From Lichina pygmaea (taxonomy: Eukaryota > Ascomycota > Lichinomycetes > Lichinales > Lichinaceae), in NCBI GenBank assembly GCA_963422465.1, contig OY730174.1, forward strand, positions 2,940,914 through 3,004,913: a DNA stretch of 64,000 bases, read 5' to 3'. Position 1 is the stretch's first letter. Each line of letters opens with the position of its first letter. Positions 35,116-46,100 of this stretch are shown in pieces. Below the pieces are notes generated by a model. That model was given only the letters and a program-made list of their open reading frames with translations, ran no database searches and was not told where the DNA came from. The position numbers were made by a program, and so were the translations under genes.

Positions 35116-36091
35116 ATATCTAGATGTATCCCCCCACAAGAGGGAAAGAGAAAGAAAAAAAAAAGGGGGGGGGGGGGGGTGGGGGGGGGGGGGAATAGGT
35201 GAACCTCTGATTTGACCAACATCATCTGTAGGCGAGCACTCTGTCACGGGCGCCACGGCCACAGGACTCGGGGGGGGGGGGGGGGGCCGGGACTTACTGT
35301 AAGTCGGCCCCCGGCCGGCGCCTAGTCGGGCCGAGCTGGGAGCTACTACGTACGTAGCCCGGGGCAGGTGCCCGATTCGGGTACCGTAGGACCTATGGAG
35401 CTCCTCAGCTAATATATAGCCAGCTCTTCTTCCTAGCTGGTCAATCAACTCATTGACGACCCCACGATCCTGATGAGTTCGGGCCGTAGGGCCGCCTAGG
35501 CTTTTCGGTAGGCCCGCTACCACACTCTCTCTGTGGATTTGATGGACTGGTACCGGTAGGTGTGAAACAATGTACATGAGAAGTGGCCACGCCTTTCCCC
35601 CCCCCCCCCCCCCCCCCCCCCCCCCAGAGTGGACTTGTTCAGAGAGCAGGCCTGTCATGTTCCGGAAATGACGGAGCGGAGTGGAGGGGAAGAAGAGATG
35701 ATTATGTAGGCCCTGACTGGTTTGATGCGTGGGATCTTGCAGGTGTGGGTTTGCTGGTGTCTATCCTCCCCCTCTCTCCGCCTGCCCGCCTGCCCGCCTG
35801 CCTGCCTGCCTGCCTGCCTGCGACGCCCGGAAGCCTGACGCTTGTCGTTGGCCATCAGAGTCGGTCGTCGTTCTCGCCGGTAACTCGTACATGTAGTTGG
35901 TGTTCTGCTTGGCTTCGTGGACGTCCAGCCGATTGAAGGATCTTGTAGAGAAAAGAGGTGGAAGGAAAGGAAGGGAGGGAGGAAGAAAGAAGGGATACAG
36001 GAGGTTATATAGCTCTAGATGACAGGTCCTGGTATCACGCGACCACGACATATCCAAGCCCTCGCTCACCTTCCTCCCCACGCCTTCCATT
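35116..36091. other. Spacer with several homopolymer runs
   Basis: Holds G runs at 35165-35193 and 35271-35286, a C28 run at 35598-35625 and a GCCT repeat (about 35781-35821). No gene recognised. The end (36000-36091) is probably the 3' UTR of the minus-strand gene that stops at 36092. Confidence 0.5.
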
Positions 36092-36943
36092 CTAATCGAC
36101 AATCTCGATCGTGATATACATGGCCTCGCACGAATTGGTGTTCCACGCACCAAAGGGGGACAGCGTTCGCGTGTAGAGGCTGCTCATGGACACCTCGACG
36201 TTGACTTGGCCATCGGAAGCAGGCTGCGTCGCTGCCGCTTCCGGTACCACCACGGTCCGAGGCTGGCCGGGGAGACCTGAGAGGGGAGGCAGCAGCGGCG
36301 GTGGTTGTTGTTGTTGTTTTGCTCGGCGGAAGAGACCGCCCAGGATGCCGCTCTTCGCTCTGTGCGCCGGAGAGGCCGGGGGAGCCGCCTGGTCGGGAGC
36401 CGCCTGAGACAAGCCCGGCGAGGGGCAGCGGGCGCGTTCGTCCCGACGATCCTGATGGCTTTCGGTCACGCCCCGGAGCTGGCACTGCAGTCTGAATCTC
36501 AGCTCGTCGAGCACGGCTGCCTGACGCCAGAACAACACGCCGTGCTCAAGGCCGCTCATGCGAACGAGCTTGAGATAGTCCTCCGGCGGCAGCCCGTCCA
36601 GATCGACACGCTTGTTCAGCTCCGCGCCATATCCCTCGGCAACGGTCTCCCAGCCGTCGTCGCGCTCTTCACCGCCGCCGTCGATGAGGACGAACGTCGT
36701 CTTGTACAGCCCTGACCGACATTGCTCCGTCACCAGAGGGTGGATGTAGCGGTCGATCAAGTGCTGGATCTTCTGTTGCCGCACAGTGGCTAGCTGGCTC
36801 TGGAGACTTGGGATCGGGATCTCGGTAGGGCGTGTGATACCGCCCTGCTTTGAGAGATGTGCCTGAGCGCTCACCGGAGCGCGAGAATGGCCCACGCTTT
36901 CCTCGTACGAGGGAACCTTGTCGTCTGGGTCGTCGAAGGCCAT
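36092..36943 (-). CDS. Conserved fungal hypothetical protein (283 aa)
   Basis: Single exon, ATG at 36943, stop at 36092. The N-terminus MAFDDPDDKVPSYEESV has the Pro-Ser-Tyr-Glu-Glu style found at the start of many fungal adaptor-like proteins. A central block runs SLQSQLATVRQQKIQHLIDR (about residues 46-66), then LYKTTFVLIDGG (about 82-93), GYGAELNKRVDLDGLPPEDY (about 105-125) and a helical FWRQAAVLDELRFRLQCQLR (about 138-158). The last third is low complexity, with QQQQPPPLLPPL, and ends in a possible beta-rich tail. No signal peptide or membrane segment. I recall similar conserved ascomycete proteins without known function; none is named. A G run (about 36957-36967) lies just upstream of the start. 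Confidence 0.72.
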   Translation of the reverse strand: MAFDDPDDKVPSYEESVGHSRAPVSAQAHLSKQGGITRPTEIPIPSLQSQLATVRQQKIQHLIDRYIHPLVTEQCRSGLYKTTFVLIDGGGEERDDGWETVAEGYGAELNKRVDLDGLPPEDYLKLVRMSGLEHGVLFWRQAAVLDELRFRLQCQLRGVTESHQDRRDERARCPSPGLSQAAPDQAAPPASPAHRAKSGILGGLFRRAKQQQQPPPLLPPLSGLPGQPRTVVVPEAAATQPASDGQVNVEVSMSSLYTRTLSPFGAWNTNSCEAMYITIEIVD

Positions 36944-37988
36944 GACCGTGAAAGTGGGGGGGGGGGGAAGCCAGAGCGCCTTGCAAGCAAGTGGCGCCCG
37001 GACGCTCTACGGTGGTTATGGGATTTCTTGCGCGGCCTGGTGGACAGCCTTGCAGACGATAGACGCTGCTTCAAGTCGGGGCTTGAAAGTATCGTGGTCG
37101 ACCATCAGGCCGAGCAGCCACACGTGCTACTGTACATGCGTACCGTACGTCAAGAAATAGCCCCGCGCTTCAATCCCGACCCAGCCTTGCGGGGCGGCCG
37201 AGCTGAATCCGGACGATACACAAACTTCAGGTCGGAGGAGCCGAGGGTATCGAGGTCGTAAGTACAGAAGTACTTACGGAAGTACTCCGTACAGTGCCGC
37301 GACGATAATCTACACATCGGCTCTGGTCGAAGATAGCTGATTGCCTAGCTTGCTAGCAACGGTACGTACTCACGTACGTACCGGTACAGACGTACTTAGA
37401 GCCATTGAGAATAATGGTGACTGTTGTCTTGCAGCCCAACTGACTATCGCTAGCGAGCTGACCAGGATGGGGCGCGTAGATTTTGGTCGTCTAATCGTAC
37501 TTCGTACCTCGTACTGCTCGCCTATTCCGTGCCATTCGATGGCACGTGACGGGTGGCAGTGCTAGGGAAGGGGCCAAAGCTGAAGTATCAGCCCCTTGAT
37601 GGCGCCCACAGTGCGTAACTACAGGCGTCTTACTTCCTCCTTCATTTCCCATCGTGGACGGGAGTCTTGGCCATCACGAGCAGCAGACATCGCGATAGCC
37701 TCAAGCTTTGCAGCTTCATCCTCAGGCGGCTGCCGCGAGGCTGCTTTCTGCCCCTTCTGGACCCCTGATTCTAGTTGAGTCACACCACGGAGCATACGTG
37801 ACTTTGCATATAAAACATGCTCGACACCTGCCAGATCGCGTCCCACCTCCCACTCTCTTCCGGCTCTGGAGCATACATCTCGACTGCCGCCATTGTCACT
37901 GCGCCAAGATATCCTCAGAACCCACCCCCCCCCCCCCCCCCCCCCCCTCTTCACCACCGTCCTCGTCCCTACTCCATAACCCGTCATC
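36944..37988. other. Divergent promoter region
   Basis: Lies between the minus-strand hypothetical gene and the plus-strand flotillin gene, so it must hold both promoters. GTAC/TACGTA words cluster at 37255-37520. A C23 run (37925-37947) is 41 bp before the flotillin ATG, in its presumed 5' UTR. No other gene seen. Confidence 0.55.
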
Positions 37989-39909
37989 ATGCGGTACGCT
38001 ATCGCAGACCCGAGCGAGTACCTCGCCATCACCGGCGCCAATGTCGCCAGAGTCAAGATCACCAAAAAGGCAATCGTCTACCCGCTGCAACGAGTGCTGC
38101 GCATCAGCATCCGTCCGTTCGATCTCTCCCTCAATCTGCAGGCCATGACGCTGGAGAAGCTGCAGTTCTCGCTACCGGCTGTCTTCACCATCGGCCCTTA
38201 CGACGAGATGGCCTCCCTCGAGAAGTATGCGGGCCTGCTGACCGACCACGGTGAAGCCACGGCGACGGGTGGGGTGAGCCACGTGCAGGACATCGTCAGA
38301 GGGATCATCGAGGGCGAGACGCGTGTCATCGTCAGCAGCATGACGATGGAAGAGATCTTCAAGGAGAGACAGCTGTTCAAGCAGAAGATCCGGCAGAATG
38401 TCCAGAGCGAGCTGGACCAGTTCGGTCTGCACATGTCAGTCTCGAGAGCGTGAAGATGCCTCTCGGGTCCGGTCGCGGCTGACGCGGTTCGTGTGCAGCT
38501 ACAACGCCAACGTCAAGGAGCTGCAGGACACTCCCGGGAGCGAGTACTTTGCCGTCCTGAGCCGGAAAGCGCACGAAGGCGCCTTGAACCAGGCCAAGGT
38601 CGACGTGGCCGAGGCTCGCATGCTCGGTTACATCGGCGAGGCCGAGAAGGAGAGCAAGACGAAGCAGGAAGTCAGCAGGATCGACGCCGAGACGGCCGTG
38701 CTCGAGACGCAGCGGAAGAGCGAGAAGGCGACGGCGGACGCGCAGCTGACGACGCGGGAGACGGAGCTGAACATGGGCATCAGCCTGGCCAAGATCAAGG
38801 CCAAACGCGAGGCCGAAGTCAGGGACACCGAGCTGCAGCGCGTCGTCGAGACGAAGCGAGCCGAGATGGAGCTGGAGCGACTCCGAGCGAAGGATGTCAC
38901 CCAGAGCAGGATCGCCCGCGAGTCGGCCCAGGAGACGGCCGACGCCGGCCTGTACACCCACCAGAAGAAAGCGGACGCGAAGCTGTATGAGCGGCGGCAG
39001 GATGCCGAGGCGGAGCGTACGGCCTACAGCCCTTGTTCTGCTCGTCTGGAGGATGGTGTCGGCTGACGCTTCGGGCGCCAGTGTTTAAATCGACCAAGGA
39101 CATTGACATCATGAAAGCTCAGGTCGAAGCTGCCTGTACGTTGACCTCCGCTCCATGACGGAGCACGGCCGGTTCGAGAAGGGGGCAGAGGGACCCGGCC
39201 TCTGGCTTATGCTGACCGTCATCGCCATCCAGGCTCTCAATCCACCCAAGAAGCCGACGTTGCGGTCTACGGCAAGGAGAAACAGTCCGAGGCCGCGGCG
39301 TTTGCGAAGCAGAGAGACGCCGATGCGGAAGTGTACAACAAGGAGAAGGAGGCCGATGCGGCGGCGTACACGAGGCAGAAAGGCGCCGACGCGGCGGCGT
39401 ACGCAAGGGAGAAGGAAGCCAACGTCGCCGTGTACGCGAAGGAGAAGGACGCCGACGCCACCGTGTACGCGACCATGAAGGAAATCGACACGGCCTTCTA
39501 CAGGAAGCAGAAGGAAGCCGAAGCGATGCTGTACACGAAGCAGAAGCAAGCCGAGGGTCTGCGCGACATGGCGCAGGCGTACGGCTGTCTCGCCGACGTC
39601 CTCGGCGGGCCGACCGGCCTCCTGCAGTACCTGATGTTGGAGAACAACACGTACGAGAAGCTGGCCACGGCCAACGCGAAGGCCATCCAGGGGCTGCAAC
39701 CCAAGATCACGTCGTGGAACACGGGCGGCGGCGGCGGCGGCGGCGACGCCGCTACCGGTGGCCCGCTCGACTCGAGCACGGCACCGATCCGAAACATCCT
39801 GCAGAGCCTCCCGCCGCTGCTGACCACGATCCACGATCAGACCGGCGTCGCGCCGCCGTCGTGGCTGGCGCGCATGCCCGAGCTCGAAAACAGAAAGGGA
39901 CAAGACTAA
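37989..39909 (+). CDS. Flotillin (SPFH/band-7 membrane scaffold protein)
   Basis: Model: 37989-38434, 38499-39016, 39082-39135, 39233-39909; phases fit, 564 residues. The start MRYAIADPSEYLAITGANV is typical of fungal flotillins. The SPFH domain covers about residues 1-165 (IRPFDLSLNLQAMTLEKLQF, HVQDIVRGIIEGETRVIVSS, FGLHIYNANVKELQD). A long Ala/Glu/Lys/Arg coiled coil follows (about 170-480), within it a run of eleven-residue repeats of the type KEADAAAYTRQ (39260-39560). This makes the protein a little longer than usual flotillins. The Gly8 run at about 39724-39747 is low complexity. Flotillins sit on the inner face of the plasma membrane, attached by acylation, and organise sterol-rich domains; in filamentous fungi they affect growth and membrane organisation. 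The third exon (54 nt) is the least certain. Confidence 0.9.
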
Positions 39910-40812
39910 TGAGTCCGCCTTCTCTCCCTCCCCCTTTCTTTACAACCATCTTTTCTTTATACCCTGATCCGTAAAATTCCTTTCTTTTATTTTTTATTTT
40001 TTTCATTTCACCACCGCCGAGACCCTTTCCTTGCCCCCCCGACTTTGTCTTTGTCTTTGCCCCTCCCCTAGCTTTTTTTCCCATGCGCCCTCACCGGCCT
40101 CTTTAGGTAGGGAGAAGAAGAAGGGGAGGGTGGGGGGGGCTCTCGTCTACAGTTCTACAGTACGGCCACGAGTCGTGGGATATAATCCCCGCCCCCGAGT
40201 TGCCAGACTGGCGAGTAGGTAGATCAGGTCAGGCCGAGTGGGGTAGGCAGGCACACATGTGATGATCATGGGAAAGAATTAGGTAATTCGTCACGACCGA
40301 CAGAACATCTTCTCTATTACGAGTAAACGCTACTGTACGTTTCTACTTTTACGGTCCAGTGCCATGACAACCTCTTTGCTCTTTTCCTTGCTTCTCTAGC
40401 ATGTGCGGCGGTGCATTCACGTTTCTGTTGTTACGTACTTCGTATGCGAGCGGTTGCTTGTCGGAATTGGGCCGTGGGTTCTTTTGAACCTTTTGGCTTG
40501 CTCTACGGTCCACAGTATCCGTTGTGCGGCAATGCTCTGTTTCCCCCCTTCCTCTTTGTAGCATCACCGGGGAATGAAACAATTACAGCAATCGTCACCA
40601 TTGTCCACTTTCTGTGAATAACAGCTGCTTGACATTGCGCGGCAGCGCCACGTTGCAAGAGGCCTCCAGTAACGGACCTCCAGCAATAGACCTCCAGCAA
40701 CAGGCCTAGAGCAACAGATCTACGGTAGACGGACGAACTCCTACATGGACGTCCGAGGGCGAGTTTGAGCAGGAGAGAAAGGAAGCCCGGGAGAAGGAAG
40801 GAACCTCGTCTC
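39910..40812. other. Convergent 3' region with a short tandem repeat
   Basis: 3' UTRs of the flotillin (plus) and Con-6-like (minus) genes converge here. T- and C-rich stretches at 39925-40080. A ~15-bp unit (GGACCTCCAGCAAT) is repeated about five times at 40655-40720. No gene recognised. Confidence 0.55.
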
Positions 40813-41527
40813 CTACGCGTTCTCCATCTTGTCCAGCTTCTCTTGTGCGCTCTTCTTGCTTTCCTCGGAGACGCTCGGGTTGGCGATGGCGCTGGCGTGG
40901 TCTCGCGTTAGATTTGGTGATGGTAATGCAGAGTGGAGATTGAGCTTGCGGCGGGGGCAAAAGAGGGGAGAGAACCCAGGATTGAGGAGTGGAGGATGAT
41001 GCTGAGGGGAGGAGTGAGGCGTGGTGATGTACATGGACAGGAAGACCGCGGGACGATCATGAATCAGCGGGGGCCTTGTGCTCAGAGGAACAGAGAACGA
41101 AGGATGTGCGATTGGAGGGACATGGGATTGGTCAGGGCCATGTAAAGAGACGAGTGGACGACTTACGCCTTCAATCCAGCGGCAACCCTGGTAGGGTCTT
41201 TGTCATCGTTCTCCTCCTTGTTGACACTCACGGACGTAAAGTCCGTCTTCCCCTCCTCCAGTATTTCCAGATTCTTGCGGGCATTCTCCTTGGCCTCTTC
41301 AGAGACCTCTGCGCTGGTCGATGGCCGGTCAGTCTCCTGTCTGTATGGTCCGTGGGAGTCGTATGGGAATCGTGCTCGGAGGTGGACATGGTAGCCAGGA
41401 AGAAGCAGATTGAAGAAGAAGTGGGAGAAGAGTACTGAGACGTACGATCGTTGGATAGCGCCGCCTTGTACCCCCTGATCATGTTGGCCCGCTCCTCGGG
41501 GTATATCTTGTCGACGACGTCAGACAT
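40813..41527 (-). CDS. con-6: Con-6-type conidiation protein (100 aa)
   Basis: Minus-strand exons 41446-41527, 41167-41308, 40813-40891; phases fit. The protein has the two repeats that define the family: MIRGYKAALSNDQVSEEAKE (about residues 16-35) and RVAAGLKAAIANPSVSEESK (about 67-86). Each is an Arg/Ala-Gly-x-Lys-Ala-x-x-x-Asn module followed by an SEEAK helix. Con-6 proteins are small, hydrophilic, abundant in fungal spores and induced at conidiation; their molecular role is unknown. The third-exon acceptor was placed at CACGCCAG so that the second repeat is complete. Nothing in the promoter was matched to known developmental sites. Confidence 0.85.
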
Positions 41528-43152
41528 CTTGAGTGTTGTGGTTGGACCGGTTGGATACTGGTCTGATCGAGGGTCGGAAGCTGCGTCTCCGTCGCCTCAG
41601 TCAGCCATTGGACATCTTTCACGCAAGTTGTCACCGCCCAACCGCCACGCGCCAGCGGACCGCATCAAGCACATATTTCGCCCGAGCAACCAGGGAGGAC
41701 GTCTACTGACATTGATGAGCTTGACTCCGCACCGTGCCACTCTGTGTTCTAAATGCCTAGAGAGCTGCGTCTGGTTCGATTCACTTTTACGGTGACGCTG
41801 GGTGATAGGAGGGAGCGGGGCAACTACGGCGGAGGGGATGACAATATATCTGGATTGCGGGGCACAAAGTACGTACCTTGTCGATGAGTAATGATCTGGC
41901 GTATCATCAGAGTTACTCTACAGTGCCTTCCCCACCACTGCCTCGAGCAATGGCAGTCCCGCCAAGGCCTGCCCCTCCACCTTGCTCACATGCTTCAACG
42001 CCGTCATGTCGGACAAGTAGCGAGCCGACAATGACATCAATATGACGAGGGGCACCACCCCACTTCGCGGGGTCGGTGAAAAGTACTTCCACCGGCACCG
42101 ACCTAGCGAAGATACACGGCGTGGCGGAGTCTTGGTGGGGGCATAGCCTTGTCGGACATCGTGGAGGGGTGGCTGATGCAGCATCCCCGATTGCCGATGT
42201 GACACGCGACTTGCACTGGAAATGCCCTTGTACCTTGCCCCTCAGGCCTACGAGTACACTGTAAGGCCCGACTAGCTAGCTGACTAACTCTACTGACTAA
42301 GCTAGACCTAACCCTAGCCCTACCTACAGTCCCCGTCTGCCCCTCACGCCCCTGAATCGCAGACATCAGGCGATACCATTGATCACGTGCTTGTAGAACC
42401 GTGGGCCAACCTACAGTCCTACATACCCGTGCCACAGAGGGGTGTCAACCCCCCATGGCACGGGTACAGATGTACCCTCGCACCTTGCATGGTGCAACCC
42501 CCTTTTTCAATCAAGCGGCCCCACAAGAAAGACACGGCACCTTTCAAAAGGAGTGAAATCACAAGGAAACAGCTGCAAACCGCATAAGCCTAAGATGTCG
42601 TATATGTCTGATGAGCAATGAGTACCGGTACAGTTACGTTTTCTGGTTGTCACCCAGCACCTCTTTTCTGTGAAAGTTGATGCTGTTCGATCCCATTCTC
42701 TTATCGAGGAGTCAACAACTCGACACTTGCTCATGCCGTATGAGGTCTACGGTGTACGGTACGGGAGCACATACGGATGAGCTAGGGACAGCGGGCGACG
42801 TTGCCGTGGCTCAGACTCCAATGAACGGAGAGGCTGCTTCTGTCTCCGAGAGTAGGTGGTTTAGGCAGGAGGTCTGCGTCAGCGATGGAAACAACAGGGT
42901 CATGTGCATTATTGATTACACTGGTTTCTTGATACGATACCGTACAGGAGGGGACGAATCCGAGCCCTCGTCGAAGATCAGGGTTGGGGTTGCCGGGAAC
43001 TGAGGTCGTCAGGACCGAGTGCAAGGAGACAGATGGAGCAAGGAAAAGGGTATCTATCCATCAATGGCTGACTCAGGGCAAGGGACGGAGGAAGAAAAGG
43101 GGTTTGAGGGAGAAAGGTAGTAAGGGTGAGGGATAGCAAAGGGGCCAGGCTG
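41528..43152. other. Spacer with a short palindrome
   Basis: Promoter of the Con-6-like gene on the left and 3' UTR of the methyltransferase gene on the right. Pyrimidine-rich repeats such as CTAGCTGACTAACTCTACTG occur near 42270-42300. No supportable gene. Confidence 0.5.
42424..42467. repeat. 44-bp palindrome sharing ends with the TIR element at 63205
   Basis: TACCCGTGCCACAGAGGGG and CCCCCCATGGCACGGGTAC form an imperfect inverted repeat. The right half equals the outer end of the 63205-64000 element (CCATGGCACGGGTAC). It may be an end-to-end remnant or a very short member of the same family. Confidence 0.55.
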
Positions 43153-46100
43153 TCACTGGTCACAGTCACGGCTCTGCTTGCGCACCATCATGTCCCTGAA
43201 GCTCTCGACCCTGCTGAGATCGGTCTTTCTGGGATCCCGAAGGTGGTACTTGCCGTCGGAGAAGACGAGTCGTTGGCGTCGGCGATCCTCGAAGATGTTG
43301 ACGTCGAGCGTCTTGAGGGACAAGAAATGATAGACCGTGACCGTCTTGAGCTGGCCGTACCGGCGTGCTCGACCGATGGCCTGCGTCATCGACGAGTCGT
43401 AGCCGTACTGAGTCGGCGTCGACAGCGGCGAGAGGAAGATGACGTGGTTGGCGTTGACGAGATTGGCTCCGCTGGCCGACTCGTCCGACACGTTCAAGAT
43501 CAGCACCTTTCTCATGTCGCCTTTGCTGTCCTTCTGGAAGTTGGCGATCGTGTTCGAGGCCCGCATGTTCTGCCCCGACGTCAGGGCATAGTGACTGATG
43601 TCCTGCTCGTGCAGGATTTCCGCCACCTTCTTCATCATGTCGTCGAACTGAACAAAGAGGAGGACTTGTTCGTCCTCGGGGATCTCGTTCTGGATGAGGT
43701 CGATGACCGACTCCACTTTCTTGCCGGAGTGCCGATCGGCCCGCGCCTTTCCGTCGTCCTCCCCTAGCTCGGTGGCTCGAACGACGTGGAACCACTGCGC
43801 TTGGGCGGTACAGCCGTCGATGACGCACTGGGGATTGTCCGCCATCTTTTCGCAGCAGGGGTCGCACAGGGTGTGGCCGCAGATCACCAGGATCGACATC
43901 CCCTCGAGCGGAACAGCGCCTCGCTTGCAATTCGAACAGCCGTACACCCTAGTCGAACGAGATCGGGCCTCGCCATGTGCCAGCTGGATCTTGCGGACGT
44001 TGGTGAAGAATCTGGCCTGCCGCAGCCGGGACACTAGCTCGGTGGAGAGGCGTCGAAGGCGCGCCGTCGTCTCACGCAGCGTCTCGGGCCCATGGGGAGT
44101 CGTGTGAACCTCAACATCAGAGTCGGTGTCGAGATACTTGTCTTCAACTAAACTCTGGGAAACCTTTGCCACGACACCGGTTGCCTTGGAGCGACCTTTG
44201 CTGTATCTACTAGCCTCTTCGGCGGGCTCGTCCACGGCCTTTCTTTTGTTCCCCCCGGCGTTGGCTGTCTGAGAATCTTGATTCTCGGCCTCGTGTTGCG
44301 CCGTGGTGGTCTTGAGCATTTCCTCGAGCATCGCAGTCGCTTCGGCGTCCCCGAAGCTGTTGGTAACGACGTGCTCTATCCAGGCTTTGAAATGATACAC
44401 GTCGCTGTCACCGCCAAGCTTGAGCCGTATGGCGCCCTTCAGACGTTTTCGCAGGTCTTGCAACAACTGCTGAAGTTGGAGCTCGCGTTGCTGAGCGACC
44501 GCCTCGCAGGCGCCAGCCGCGTTCTGAGCAACCCCCTTCGAGTCCTTCAGCGTGAAATGGGAGCTGCATACCAGCAGCGCTTGCTCTGCTGTCACGCCAG
44601 CGCCGAGGCTTTCTCTCAGCCGTCTGTCCCTGTCATTGTCTTCCAAGCCTCGGACTTTGCGGATCTTCATGTCGTGCGTGTTGAGATGCTGACTGAGTTC
44701 CATGTAGATAGCACGCTCGCCGGCAGGAAGTTTGACAGGCCGAATCTCTTCCTTCATAGGTATCTCATCTATCTCGGCGATATTCTTGACCGATCGTTAG
44801 AATTTCTCATGCTACCCTGGGACGTGTACCACTTACCTGGCGAACAAAGCGGTTGAGAAACCCTTGGGCGACTTCGTGACGTCGTTCAAGCCAAGCAGAC
44901 GAACGCCACTGCTTGAACGCCTGAAAGTTTTCGGCGGCTGGTTGAAAGGTAAGCCATCCATCGATGGTGTGGAACGTTCAGAGGTGACGGGGCTGGATCT
45001 CCTTACCGGTACGGTAGTTCTCAATGGCTTTGGCGTTCGTGCGTCTCAGTACACAGGCCGTATCGTCATCAATGCCGAGCTTGACGCCCAAGAGGACTGC
45101 TATGGACTTGATATCGGCGAAGTCGCCCAACGGTGGAGTCCCCGACAACACCCAACGGAAGTTTGCTTGAAGGTTGGTGATGGATGTATGGAACTTGCCC
45201 TCGAGATACGTGTATTCGTCCACGACCAGTCGATTGAAGTGAAACATCGGGAGCAAAGGACATTTCATCCTTCGCCAGTCCCTCTTCGTCCCAGAGTTAG
45301 CCAGGCCGAAAGGATCCTGGCCCACTTTGCTCGCCACCTTTTGCTTCGGCGCTGGTGCCGCGCGCTGCTTTTGTCCGGCTGTCAGGGCGGCGCGGTACTG
45401 AGCTCCCCTGAGACGCTTGGATGGAACAATGCTTTCGAGTTCTTTGTCGTTCTCCGTCTCGACGCGTTTCTTCTTTAAGTGAGCGCAGAGGCTGGGGGCA
45501 TCGGTTTTGAGCAGCTCAACGTGTTCGGCTACTCGGTCCACGGCGAAGCCAAACCAAGCGTCGAACGCACGTCCCGTGGCAGCCGGCATTTCCGGGAGGG
45601 CGGCAAAAGCTGCCAACTTGTCGAGGTAAGTAGTGGAGCTGAATATGTTCCAGGACATGATGATGATGTCGGCCTCTTGGATATCTCGTATGGTGAGGTT
45701 CTTGAGATCTTTTTCCGCCCGAACGTTGATCATCTTGTACTTGGCCCCGAGGAATTTCGCTACTTCGCCCTTCCATTGGAGCACGAGATGACTTGGGACG
45801 ACAATCAGGGTGGCCTTCACGGAGATCTTGCCGCGTATGTCTACCAGTCCCCTGCGAGAATCTTCATCGTGCTGAGCGTCGATGAGGCCCAGGGTGATCG
45901 CGGTTTTTCCATAACCCACTTGATCAGCAAGCACACCTCCATGGACGCATACGGGCTTGGTGGCCCTCCCTTCAGCGCGCCATCCAAGATGCGGAAGGAC
46001 AGCCTCTTCCACCTCTTCCTCCGTGTACGGTTCCATGCTCGCCTCTTGGCTCTTCATCCATGACAGCGATCGACTCTGCTCTTTTCGAAGTGTATGCCGG

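Noticed and set aside
41768-41785. Possible tRNA B-box (GGTTCGATTC)
   Set aside because: No acceptor or anticodon arm can be built around it.
42677-43003. 108-residue plus-strand frame
   Set aside because: No domain, and it lies in the 3' region of the methyltransferase gene.
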